NCBI RefSeq assembly: GCF_017743975.1
Contig: NZ_JAGHRC010000002.1
Span: 620,001-684,000, forward strand
Origin: Ruegeria sp. R14_0
GTDB taxonomy: Bacteria > Pseudomonadota > Alphaproteobacteria > Rhodobacterales > Rhodobacteraceae
Direction: 5' to 3'
DNA length: 64,000 nucleotides
Notes under the pieces: generated by a model
Databases searched by the model: none
What the model was told of the DNA's origin: nothing
What the model saw: the letters and a program-made list of their open reading frames with translations, nothing else
Part shown: positions 53,607-62,240 of the stretch, piece by piece
Layout: the number at the start of each line of letters is the position of its first letter
How positions within the stretch are numbered: position 1 is the first letter of the stretch
Position numbers and translations under genes: made by a program

Positions 53607-54629
53607 TTGGGCAGTCGCGTGGGCCTATTGGATTCATACCGGATGAGACTGCGGCGCAAGCGCCGTATCTTGCGCTGCCTGCGAAGACGGCGCGATCTTG
53701 CTCCGGTGTCCGTCAGGACGGATCAGATAAGGCGCAAAGACATCCTTTTGGTCAGCGTGATACGGAACGAAAAAATCCGCCTGCCGTATTTTCTGGATTA
53801 CTATCGCAAGCTGGGTATCAACCACTTTCTGTTCGTGGACAACAACAGCGACGACGGTTCGCGCGAATATCTGGCGGATCAACCCGACGTGTCGGTCTGG
53901 CGGGCCGACGCAAGCTATAAACGGGCAAGCTTTGGGGTCGACTGGTCGAATTACTTGCTGCGCAAATTCGCCCATCGCCACTGGGTGCTGACGGTCGACC
54001 CGGACGAGTTCTTTATCTATCCGTTCTGCGACACACGTCCGATCCGCGCGCTGACCGATTGGCTGGATGGCTGTGCGGTGCGTAGCTTCAGCGCGATGTT
54101 GATTGACATGTACCCCGAGGGACCGGTCGAAGACGCGATCTATACCGAAGGGCAAAACCCATTCGAAATCGCCAAGTGGTTTGATACCGGAAACTATACG
54201 ATCACCAAAAATCCAACCTACGGAAATCTCTGGATTCAGGGCGGGCCGCGGGCGCGGGTTTTCTTTAGGGATACCCCCAAGAAAGCCCCTGCGCTGAACA
54301 AGATTCCGCTGGTAAAGTGGGACAAACGCTATGTCTACGTCAGCTCGACCCATTCGCTGCTGCCACGCGGTTTGAACCAGGTCTATGACGAATGGGGCGG
54401 TGAAAAGACCAGCGGCGGCTTGCTGCACGCCAAACTGATCAGCACGCTCAGCGACAAGGCCCGCGAAGAGATGGAGCGCGGCCAACACTACCACGGCTCG
54501 GGCGAATACCGGGCCTATGCCGAGCAATTGCAGGAAAAACCGGTGTTCTGGTGTGACACATCCGAAACCTACATCAACTGGCGCCAGCTTGAGATTCTGG
54601 GCCTCATGTCGAAGGGAAACTGGGCATGA
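53607..54629 (+). CDS. Family 2-type glycosyltransferase (copy B)
   Basis: A 340-residue paralogue of the preceding gene: KDILLVSVIRNEKIRLPYFL, NHFLFVDNNSDDGSREYLAD and the metal-binding-type site DPDE (131-134). The basic N-terminus RMRLRRKRRILRCLRRRR also matches. Start uncertain: TTG 53607 with AGGG upstream, GTG 53619 or ATG 53643. Its stop overlaps the ATG of the GT14-type gene (ATGA). A tandem duplication followed by divergence is the simplest origin for copies A and B. Confidence 0.85.
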   Translation: MGSRVGLLDSYRMRLRRKRRILRCLRRRRDLAPVSVRTDQIRRKDILLVSVIRNEKIRLPYFLDYYRKLGINHFLFVDNNSDDGSREYLADQPDVSVWRADASYKRASFGVDWSNYLLRKFAHRHWVLTVDPDEFFIYPFCDTRPIRALTDWLDGCAVRSFSAMLIDMYPEGPVEDAIYTEGQNPFEIAKWFDTGNYTITKNPTYGNLWIQGGPRARVFFRDTPKKAPALNKIPLVKWDKRYVYVSSTHSLLPRGLNQVYDEWGGEKTSGGLLHAKLISTLSDKAREEMERGQHYHGSGEYRAYAEQLQEKPVFWCDTSETYINWRQLEILGLMSKGNWA

Positions 54630-56326
54630 GTGGCCTTGGCGTCATCATGCTGGTCCACACCGCGCTGAACCGGGCCGGACAGGTCGCGCGGCATTGGACG
54701 GCCTCGGGGTGTCCGGTGGTGATCCACGTGGATCGCAAAGTTTCAACAAAGACCTATGATGAGTTTGTCGCCGCCTGCGCCGATGATCCGCTGATCCGGT
54801 TTTCTGACCGCCACGTCTGTAACTGGGGGGGATGGGGCATCGTTGCAGCATCGCAATCCGCCGGGGCACTGATGCTTGAGACCTTCCCGGATGTGCACCA
54901 CATCTATTTGTCTTCGGGGGCCTGCCTGCCGCTGCGACCGGTGGATGAGCTGGTGAACTACCTGGCTGCCCGGCCGCGCGTGGATTTCATTGAAAGCGCG
55001 ACGACCGCAGACGTCAGCTGGACCATCGGGGGCTTGGATCAGGAACGCTTTACCCTGCGTTTCCCATTTTCATGGCGCAAGCAGCGTAAATTGTTTGATG
55101 CATATGTGAAACTGCAGCGCGCGTTGGGTATGCGCCGCCGCATCCCCGAGGGTCTGGTCCCGCATATGGGCAGCCAATGGTGGTGCCTGACGCGCCAAAC
55201 CCTTTCCGCAATCCTGCAGGACCCGAACCGCAGGATTTACGACCGTTATTTCCGGCGCGTCTGGATACCGGATGAAAGCTATTTTCAGACTCTGGCCCGG
55301 CTGTATTCCACGCATATCGAAAGCCGGTCCCTGACTTTGTCCAAGTTCGACTATCAGGGCCGCCCGCATATTTTCTATGACGACCACCTGCAGCTGTTGC
55401 GCAGGTCGGACTGTTTTGTGGCCCGCAAAGTCTGGCCCAGCGCGGATCGTCTGTATCAGGCCTTTCTGACCGATCAGGCCGGGGCTATGAAACCCACGGA
55501 ACCGAACCCCAGCAAGATCGACCGGGTCTTTTCCAAGGCGGTTGAGCGGCGGACACGTGGGCGCGACGGCCTGTATATGCAAAGCCGCTTTCCCCGACAT
55601 GGCAATGAAAACGGGCTGACCTCGTCGTCTTATGCAGTCTTTCAGGGCTTTGCCGAACTGTTTGAGGACTTTGAGCCCTGGCTTGCCAATGTCACCGGCA
55701 CCCGGGTTCACGGCCACCTGTTCGCCCCGGATCGCGCAGAGTTCGCCGGAGGGGAGACCATCATCAACGGCGGTCTCAGCGATTGCGCGACACTGCGGGA
55801 CTATAACGCAACCGCGTTCATCTCGAACCTGATCTGGAACACGCGAGGCGAAAAGCAGTGTTTTCAGTTCGGCCCGGCGGACACGCAAAAGATCAACTGG
55901 TTCCTGGCTCGGGACAAGAATGCGCAGATCTCGGTCATCACGGGGGCCTGGGCCATCCCGCTGTTCCGGTCGAACAGAAATTTCGCCGATATCCGGGCCG
56001 AGGCCGCCCGCTTGCAACAGATCGAGACCAAGCAGCTGGAGATCCTGTCTTCAGTCTGGACCAAGGCCCGTGTGCGTACCTGGTCGCTGGCGGATTTTGT
56101 CGAAGCACCGGGCGAACCGCTGCAGACCGTCGTTGAAGAGACCGGTACAATACCCACAAACCATCTGACCGAAGCACCAAAAATGGTCGATCTGACCGGA
56201 TTTGGCAAGTTTTTGCAAAACCTCAAAAACCAAGGCATGCATCCCTATCTGATGGGCGACTTCCCACCGGATGATGTTTTTGCCAACCGGGTTCGGCCTT
56301 ACCGAAAACCCTATCTGGTGCAATAG
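54626..56326 (+). CDS. Beta-1,6-N-acetylglucosaminyltransferase-like (GT14) protein with large C-terminal domain
   Basis: A 566-residue protein. Residues 1 to about 260 match the Core-2/I-branching (GT14) fold: GVIMLVHTALNRAGQVARHW, VVIHVDRKVSTKTYDEFV, CNWGGWGIVAASQSAGALML, HIYLSSGACLPLRPV. Residues from about 290 form a separate domain of unknown role with repeated aromatic text (LTSSSYAVFQGFAELFEDFE, NLIWNTRGEKQCFQFGPADT). In animals the GT14 family branches O-glycans; here it suggests branching of a surface polysaccharide. No signal peptide. ATGA overlap with copy B; next gene 6 nt later. Confidence 0.82.
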   Translation: MSGLGVIMLVHTALNRAGQVARHWTASGCPVVIHVDRKVSTKTYDEFVAACADDPLIRFSDRHVCNWGGWGIVAASQSAGALMLETFPDVHHIYLSSGACLPLRPVDELVNYLAARPRVDFIESATTADVSWTIGGLDQERFTLRFPFSWRKQRKLFDAYVKLQRALGMRRRIPEGLVPHMGSQWWCLTRQTLSAILQDPNRRIYDRYFRRVWIPDESYFQTLARLYSTHIESRSLTLSKFDYQGRPHIFYDDHLQLLRRSDCFVARKVWPSADRLYQAFLTDQAGAMKPTEPNPSKIDRVFSKAVERRTRGRDGLYMQSRFPRHGNENGLTSSSYAVFQGFAELFEDFEPWLANVTGTRVHGHLFAPDRAEFAGGETIINGGLSDCATLRDYNATAFISNLIWNTRGEKQCFQFGPADTQKINWFLARDKNAQISVITGAWAIPLFRSNRNFADIRAEAARLQQIETKQLEILSSVWTKARVRTWSLADFVEAPGEPLQTVVEETGTIPTNHLTEAPKMVDLTGFGKFLQNLKNQGMHPYLMGDFPPDDVFANRVRPYRKPYLVQ

Positions 56327-56332
56327 ACCGGT

Positions 56333-57778
56333 ATGACGCCCCAATTCGACTATTTCATTATCATTGCGGCCATGCGGACCGGGTCCAACCTGCTCGAGGC
56401 TAATCTGAACGCGATCGAAGGCATCACAAGCCATGGCGAGGCGTTCAATCCCCATTTCATCGGTCGGCTGAAGTCCGAAGAATTGCTGGGTGTGACGTTG
56501 GAAGAACGCGATAGCGATCCTTCCACGCTGCTGCAGGCAATCCGGCAGGCACCGGGTGAGTTGAACGGCTTTCGCTTTTTTCAGGGCCACGATCAGCGCG
56601 TGTTAGAGCCTGTTTTGAATGACCCTCGCTGCGCCAAGATCATCCTGACCCGCAATCCCGTGGACAGCTATATCTCTCTGAAAATTGCGCGAGAGACCAA
56701 GCAGTGGCAACTCAAGAACATCAAACGCCGCCGCGAGGCGCAGGTCGAATTCGATGCTGAGGCATTTGTGAAATACCTCAATCGCCAGCAGGAGTTTCAG
56801 CTGTCCCTCACGCACCACTTGCAGAAAAGCGGCCAGGTCCCGTTTCACATCGCCTATGACGACCTGAACCAGATCGATATTCTGAACGGGCTGGCTGCGT
56901 GGCTGGGTGTTTCGGGCAGGTTATCGGCGATTGACGATACGCTTAAACCCCAAAACCCGGACCCGGCACTGGCCAAAGTGACAAACCCGGACGAGATGGA
57001 GCAGGCCCTGTCACAAATTGACAGCTTCAACCTGCACACTGCACCGAATTTCGAACCGCGCAGGCGCCCTATCGTTGCGAATTACATCGCGACTCCAAGG
57101 ACACCGCTGATGTTCATGCCAATGCGCGGCGGAACAGAGGGACCGGTCTCAAATTGGATGGCTGCGCTGGATGCCGTTGGCGTTGACGAGTTGCTGACCA
57201 ACCAAAACCGAAAGCAGACGCGCCACTGGCTCCAAACCCATCCCGGTCATCGGAAGTTCACCGTGCTGCAGCATCCGCTGGCACGGGCCCACCATGCGTT
57301 TTGCCGCCATATCCTGAACACCGGACCAGGCGCTTATTTGAAAATCCGGCACTTTCTGCGCAACCGTCTCAAAATCCCGATCCCGGGTCAGCTGCGCGAC
57401 GGAAACTATCCCGTCGAACAGCATTACGAGGCTTTTTCCGCGTTCCTGACGTTTTTGCGCCAGAACCTGGCCCTGCAGACGTCCGTCCGCGTGGATGGAT
57501 CCTGGTGCAGCCAGTCCCGCGCGTTAGAGGGGTTCGCGGGCTTTGCCCATCCGGACCTGATCCTGCGCGAGGATGAAATTATAACAGCTTTGCCTGATCT
57601 TGCACGGCGTATGGGGCACACTAACCCGCCCAAACCGGAATCGGCCGCGCCTGATACCCCGTTCATTCTCACCGACATCTATGACGACAAGCTCGAAGCG
57701 CTGGCTGCCGAGGCATACCAGCAAGACTATGTGCAATTCGGATTTGACGCGTGGAAACCGCTTAGGGGCGCAGAGTGA
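56333..57778 (+). CDS. Two-module sulfotransferase
   Basis: A 481-residue protein. The N-terminal module has a PAPS 5'-phosphosulfate loop (MRTGSN, 14-19) and a 3'-phosphate motif (LTRNPVDSYISLKIA, 105-119). From about residue 244 a second sulfotransferase-like module follows, with a degenerate loop FMPMRGGTEG (261-270) and FTVLQHPLARAHHAFCRHI (309-327) resembling the 3'-phosphate motif of NodH-type enzymes. Only the first module looks catalytically complete. It should add sulfate to a sugar or lipid in this glycan region. Its end overlaps the convergent L,D-transpeptidase gene by 17 nt. Confidence 0.8.
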   Translation: MTPQFDYFIIIAAMRTGSNLLEANLNAIEGITSHGEAFNPHFIGRLKSEELLGVTLEERDSDPSTLLQAIRQAPGELNGFRFFQGHDQRVLEPVLNDPRCAKIILTRNPVDSYISLKIARETKQWQLKNIKRRREAQVEFDAEAFVKYLNRQQEFQLSLTHHLQKSGQVPFHIAYDDLNQIDILNGLAAWLGVSGRLSAIDDTLKPQNPDPALAKVTNPDEMEQALSQIDSFNLHTAPNFEPRRRPIVANYIATPRTPLMFMPMRGGTEGPVSNWMAALDAVGVDELLTNQNRKQTRHWLQTHPGHRKFTVLQHPLARAHHAFCRHILNTGPGAYLKIRHFLRNRLKIPIPGQLRDGNYPVEQHYEAFSAFLTFLRQNLALQTSVRVDGSWCSQSRALEGFAGFAHPDLILREDEIITALPDLARRMGHTNPPKPESAAPDTPFILTDIYDDKLEALAAEAYQQDYVQFGFDAWKPLRGAE

Positions 57779-58280
57779 TCAGCGTACCTCGGCTTACCAT
57801 CGAATAGATCTCTTCCATCTCGTCATTCTTGACGGCGATGCAGCCCGCGGTCCAATCCGGCGTCTTTTTGGCTCGCTTGCGCTCTTTGCGGCGGTTCGGC
57901 TGTCCGTGGATAAAGATATCTCCGCCCGGATGTACTCCGGCGGCCTTGGCTTGTGCGATATCTTCCGAATTCGGATACGAAATCCCCAGCGACAGGTGAT
58001 AGCGGCTGTTCGGGTTGCGGCGGTCGATCAGGTATGTGCCTTCGGGCGTCCGACCATCACCCTTCTTGGTTTTGGTTCCGTTCGGCGCAAAGCCAAGATC
58101 GACCCTGTATTCTTTCAGGATCTTCTCGTGGTGCAAAAGATATAGCTTTCGCGCACTCTTGTTGATGACCAAAGAGGTCACCTCGGGTCCATCATAAGTC
58201 AGAAATCTGGGGCTAGCCGAGGCACAAGCTGAGAGGCTCAGCGTTGCCATTGCGCCCAATCCAAATGCTCGACGATCCAT
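57762..58280 (-). CDS. L,D-transpeptidase (YkuD) lipoprotein
   Basis: A 172-residue exported protein with twin-arginine-like start MDRRAFGLG and a lipobox LSAC (Cys19). The YkuD domain has FIHGQPNRRKERKR and the Cys motif TAGCIAV, where the usual SxGC is TAGC. The catalytic Cys and upstream His-Gly are present. Such enzymes form 3-3 peptidoglycan crosslinks or attach lipoproteins. ATG 58280 is preferred to GTG 58286. Tail-to-tail overlap with the sulfotransferase. Confidence 0.85.
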   Translation of the reverse strand: MDRRAFGLGAMATLSLSACASASPRFLTYDGPEVTSLVINKSARKLYLLHHEKILKEYRVDLGFAPNGTKTKKGDGRTPEGTYLIDRRNPNSRYHLSLGISYPNSEDIAQAKAAGVHPGGDIFIHGQPNRRKERKRAKKTPDWTAGCIAVKNDEMEEIYSMVSRGTLITLRP

Positions 58281-58337
58281 GTTCACTGCCTGCTGCTCTT
58301 TTTTTGCTTATTATGCCAGAAAACGAAAAAACTGAAA

Positions 58338-59123
58338 TCACTTTTTGATGTATTGCTGCTCTGTCAGGCGGCGCTCAATGCTTTCCAGCCGTTCCAGAAC
58401 CTCATCGCGATAGGCATCGGTTTTGACTTCGTCCTCGGCGTGGTGGGCATCCTGCATCGAGTTCACGATCAAACCGACCAACAGGTTTACCACCGCAAAG
58501 GTGGTGACCATGATGAACGGAACAAAGAACAGCCAGGCGTAGGGGTAAACCTCCATCACTGGCCGCACGATGCCCATGGACCAGCTTTCCAGCGTCATGA
58601 TCTGGAACAACGTATAGGCCGACAGGCCCAGGTCGCCGAACCAATCTGGGAAAGACTGCGAGAACAGTTTGGTGGAAATCACGGCACCGATATAGAACAG
58701 GATCGCCATCAGAAGGAACACGCTGGCCATACCCGGCAGGGCCGAGATGAACCCTTCGACCACGCGGCGCAGGCGTGGAGCCACCGAAATCACACGCAAA
58801 ACCCGCAGGATCCGCAACGCCCGTAGAACCGACAGAGCGCCAGCGCTGGGAACAAGGGCCACACCCACAATCACGAAATCAAAGATGTTCCAACCGCTGG
58901 TGAAGAACCTGCGCCCGGTGGCAATCAGCTTCATCGCAATTTCTGCTACAAAGATGGCAAGGCACAGCTTGTCGAGCAATACGATCGCCGGACCGGCGAT
59001 TTCCATCAGTGTTGGCGACGTCTCCATCCCCAAAAGCACCGCATTGAACATGATCACACCGGTGATGAATTTCCCGAAAATCGGGGCTTCGATAATGGGT
59101 AGCAAGCGTTGGGCGATCCCCAT
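58338..59123 (-). CDS. Voltage-gated sodium channel (NaChBac/NavBac family)
   Basis: A 261-residue six-segment channel. The voltage sensor S4 carries arginines every third residue (R101, R104, R107, R110, and R117 beyond). The selectivity filter TLESWSM (177-183) is of the bacterial sodium type (NaChBac: TLESWAS). S5 about 130-152, S6 about 195-224, then a charged coiled-coil-like tail (236-257) as in NavBac tetramers. Related channels are known from Silicibacter and Roseobacter. 15 nt separate it from the upstream methyltransferase gene. Confidence 0.93.
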   Translation of the reverse strand: MGIAQRLLPIIEAPIFGKFITGVIMFNAVLLGMETSPTLMEIAGPAIVLLDKLCLAIFVAEIAMKLIATGRRFFTSGWNIFDFVIVGVALVPSAGALSVLRALRILRVLRVISVAPRLRRVVEGFISALPGMASVFLLMAILFYIGAVISTKLFSQSFPDWFGDLGLSAYTLFQIMTLESWSMGIVRPVMEVYPYAWLFFVPFIMVTTFAVVNLLVGLIVNSMQDAHHAEDEVKTDAYRDEVLERLESIERRLTEQQYIKK

Positions 59124-59138
59124 TCGGGTGGTCTCCTG

Positions 59139-60368
59139 TCAGGTTTTTGGGTTCGAAGTGAACCGAGCGGCGAGTTCGGTGTGTGACGACCATCGAAATT
59201 GGTCAACGACTTGTACCCATTCAAGGGTGTAACCCGCATTAACAAGCATTTTTGCATCCCGCGCGAACGTTACCGGGTTGCACGACACATAGGCGATCAC
59301 AGGGCGCAGGGCCTGCGCCAGCTCGGCCACCTGTGCCTCGGCCCCGGCGCGTGGCGGGTCGATCACCACGGCGTCAAAGGACTTCAGCTCGTCCGGCATC
59401 AACGGACGCCTGAACAGATCACGCGCCTCGGTCGTCACCCGTTTCAGGCCCTGAGCTCTGCGCCAACCCTGATCCAGTGCCTGCATCATGGCAGCTTCGC
59501 CTTCGACGGCATGAACTTCGGCAATCTCGGCCAATGGCAATGAGAATGTACCGCTGCCCGCAAACAGGTCGACAATGCGCTTAGAGTGGCCCACAACCTC
59601 GGAAACGGCTTTTAACAGAGCCTGTTCTCCGTCCTTTGTAGCCTGGAGAAATGCGCCGGGCGGCGGTACGACCCCGGCCAAACCAAAACGCTGAACAGGC
59701 GGTTCACGCATGGCAAGGACTTCCCCATCCCAGCTGAGCCGCGCCAGACCGTGCTTTTCCGTTGCTTGCGCCAGGGTCAGTTCCAGCGGGCCATCCAACG
59801 GCTTGCCGCCCTTGACCGCGACATCCAGCCCGCCTTCGGACAGGGTCATCGTAACCGCCAACACGCCCTTGCGGCTGCCGCCCAGAACGGCCAGCGCTTC
59901 GGCCACTGGAATGGCGGCGATCAAAGCGGGGTCCAGCAGATGGCAATCGGGGATTTCGGTGATCGTGTCCGAGGCGCGGCCGTGGAATCCGGCCAGCGTG
60001 CCCTTTTTGGTCCGTCTAACGGCAATCGTGGCCCGGCGACGCGACCGCTCGGGCGAGGTATGGATCGGGCGCATCCGGGCCTCAAGCCCCTGCGCAGCCA
60101 ACGCAGTGCGGACCACTTCGACCTTCCAATCGGCAACGAAATCGTCTGCAGCGTGTTGCAACTGGCATCCGCCGCAGGATTTGTAGTGCCGACACGGGGC
60201 CTTGACCCGCTGATCCGAGGGTGTTTCGACGCGAATATCGCTTAGAACCTGACCCGCCAACGTGCCCGTCACCACTTCTCCGGGCAAGGTGCGCGGAGCG
60301 AAAACAGGGCCGTCAGCGATGCCGTCGCCCTGATGACCTAGGCGGGTAATGGTATATGTCTGCGTCAT
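59139..60368 (-). CDS. RlmD/TrmA-family 23S rRNA (uracil-5-)-methyltransferase-like
   Basis: A 409-residue SAM-dependent RNA methyltransferase. TRAM-like N-terminus, an Fe-S-type cysteine set (C59, C65, C68 in CRHYKSCGGCQ and a fourth in IPDCHLLD), SAM motif VDLFAGSGTFSLPLA, and the catalytic Cys in IAYVSCNPVTFARD. Fits RlmD/RumA, which makes m5U in 23S rRNA; tRNA m5U54 activity cannot be excluded. Confidence 0.88.
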   Translation of the reverse strand: MTQTYTITRLGHQGDGIADGPVFAPRTLPGEVVTGTLAGQVLSDIRVETPSDQRVKAPCRHYKSCGGCQLQHAADDFVADWKVEVVRTALAAQGLEARMRPIHTSPERSRRRATIAVRRTKKGTLAGFHGRASDTITEIPDCHLLDPALIAAIPVAEALAVLGGSRKGVLAVTMTLSEGGLDVAVKGGKPLDGPLELTLAQATEKHGLARLSWDGEVLAMREPPVQRFGLAGVVPPPGAFLQATKDGEQALLKAVSEVVGHSKRIVDLFAGSGTFSLPLAEIAEVHAVEGEAAMMQALDQGWRRAQGLKRVTTEARDLFRRPLMPDELKSFDAVVIDPPRAGAEAQVAELAQALRPVIAYVSCNPVTFARDAKMLVNAGYTLEWVQVVDQFRWSSHTELAARFTSNPKT

Positions 60369-60407
60369 GAGGGGCCTGATACCGGGGGTTGGCCCGCAAC
60401 AAAACCC

Positions 60408-62240
60408 TTATTCCGCAGCTTCTGCCTGAATGAACCCACCCGACTGGCGATGCCAGAACCGTGCATAAAGACCGCCCTGATCCAGCAGAGCATCGTGGGT
60501 GCCGACCTCTACAATGCGACCCTGTTCCAGAACGATGATCCGGTCCATCTCACTGAGCGTGGACAGACGGTGCGCAATTGCCAACACGGTCTTCCCCTGC
60601 ATCACCCGATGCAAGGCTGTCTGAATCGACGCCTCAACCTCGGAGTCCAATGCCGAGGTTGCTTCGTCCAGAACCAGGATGGGCGCGTCTTTGAGGATTG
60701 CGCGCGCCAAAGCGATCCGCTGACGCTGACCGCCGCTCAGCTTCACGCCGCGCTCACCCAGATGCGCGTCATATCCGGTCCGCCCTTGTCCATCCTCAAG
60801 GCTGAGAATGAACTCATGTGCTTCCGCCTTTTGGGCTGCCTCGATCATCTCGTCTTCAGAAGCATCGGGGCGGCCATAGAGAATATTCTCGCGCGCCGAG
60901 CGGTTAAACATCGCGGTTTCCTGCGTGACCATGCCGATCTGGCGACGCAGGCTGTCCTGCGTCACACCAGAGACGTTCTGCCCATCAATCAGGATCGCGC
61001 CCTTTTCACCGTCATACAGACGCAAAAGCAACGAAACCAAGGTGGATTTCCCTGCGCCCGAGGCGCCCACAATGCCCAGTTTCTCGCCCGGGTGCACGGT
61101 CAGAGTCACGTCTGATACGCCACCAACATCGCGGCCATAGGCAAAGCTGACATGGTCAAAAGTGATCTGGCCTTGGGGCACAGTCAGGTCCGTCGCACCG
61201 GCCTGATCCTCGACCCTTTCGCGCCGGGCCAGCGTCTTCATACCATTCTCGATCTCGCCCACATTGGCGTACAGTCCCATCAGAGTGAAACTGACCCAGC
61301 CGGTCATCTGAGCAATGCGGATAGATACGGCTCCTGCCGCCACGATATCCCCAGCGGTTGCGGTGCCGACCTGCCACAGCCACAAGGTCGCGCCGATCAG
61401 CAAAACGGGCAGCACCCCGGCCAACAGCATCAGGATCAGACGAAAGCTGGCGGACAGGCTGCCGAAGGCCAGCATCTTGTCGCGCAGATCGACCATCGAA
61501 TTCCGCGCCACCTGATCCTCGAACTCGGAATGGGCGAATAGCTTGACGGTCTTGATGTTGGTGATCGTGTCGACGACCTGACCTGAAACCATCGCCCGCG
61601 CACCGGCTCGCGCGGCCGAGCGTTGACGGATGCGGGGCAGATACCAGCGGATCAACAGGAAATAAACGATCAGCCAGGCCGCAAAAGGCAGCATGACCAG
61701 CGGATGAATAGACCCTAACAAAAGCAATGAGCCCACAAGCGAGGCCAGAGCAAACACAATCGCACTGATGGTTTCCGACACAACCGACGCCATCGCATTC
61801 GACGTTTGCATCTGTTTCTGCGCAATGCGCCCTGCAAAGTCGTCGTCGAAATAGGTGACCGACTGACCAAGCGTCCAGCGGTTCAGCTTGGCCAGAACCA
61901 GCGGCGTGATGTTTGGCATGACGATATAAGCGTTTGAGTACGCCGAAAGCCCAAACAAAACCGGACGCAGCAACATGAAAAACGCCACGGCCCCCAACAG
62001 CATCCAGATGTTGGACGCGGTCAGAAACGCGTCTGGTCCGCTTGACGTCGCGATATCAATCACGAAACCCAGAACCCAAGCCGTTCCCGCCTCCATCGCC
62101 CCGGCCATGGCCGAGAAGAAGGCTGCGACAAAGATCATCGGCCAGGCACCGGACAAACTCCAGCGAATGAACGCCCCCAGCGTTTGCGGCGGGGGCGTTT
62201 CGATGTTCTTGAACGGGTTTATGAGGTCGGTCAGCTTCAT
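60408..62240 (-). CDS. ABC exporter half-transporter, second of a pair
   Basis: A 610-residue fused membrane-ATPase protein: six-segment exporter domain (residues about 30-330), Walker A VGASGAGKSTLVSLLL, signature LSGGQRQRIALARAI, Walker B ILVLDEATSALDSE and H-loop IAHRLSTL. The ending WHRQSGGFIQAEAAE parallels the partner gene. ATGA overlap with the upstream gene suggests a heterodimer. Substrate unknown (lipid, peptide or drug). Confidence 0.92.
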   Translation of the reverse strand: MKLTDLINPFKNIETPPPQTLGAFIRWSLSGAWPMIFVAAFFSAMAGAMEAGTAWVLGFVIDIATSSGPDAFLTASNIWMLLGAVAFFMLLRPVLFGLSAYSNAYIVMPNITPLVLAKLNRWTLGQSVTYFDDDFAGRIAQKQMQTSNAMASVVSETISAIVFALASLVGSLLLLGSIHPLVMLPFAAWLIVYFLLIRWYLPRIRQRSAARAGARAMVSGQVVDTITNIKTVKLFAHSEFEDQVARNSMVDLRDKMLAFGSLSASFRLILMLLAGVLPVLLIGATLWLWQVGTATAGDIVAAGAVSIRIAQMTGWVSFTLMGLYANVGEIENGMKTLARRERVEDQAGATDLTVPQGQITFDHVSFAYGRDVGGVSDVTLTVHPGEKLGIVGASGAGKSTLVSLLLRLYDGEKGAILIDGQNVSGVTQDSLRRQIGMVTQETAMFNRSARENILYGRPDASEDEMIEAAQKAEAHEFILSLEDGQGRTGYDAHLGERGVKLSGGQRQRIALARAILKDAPILVLDEATSALDSEVEASIQTALHRVMQGKTVLAIAHRLSTLSEMDRIIVLEQGRIVEVGTHDALLDQGGLYARFWHRQSGGFIQAEAAE

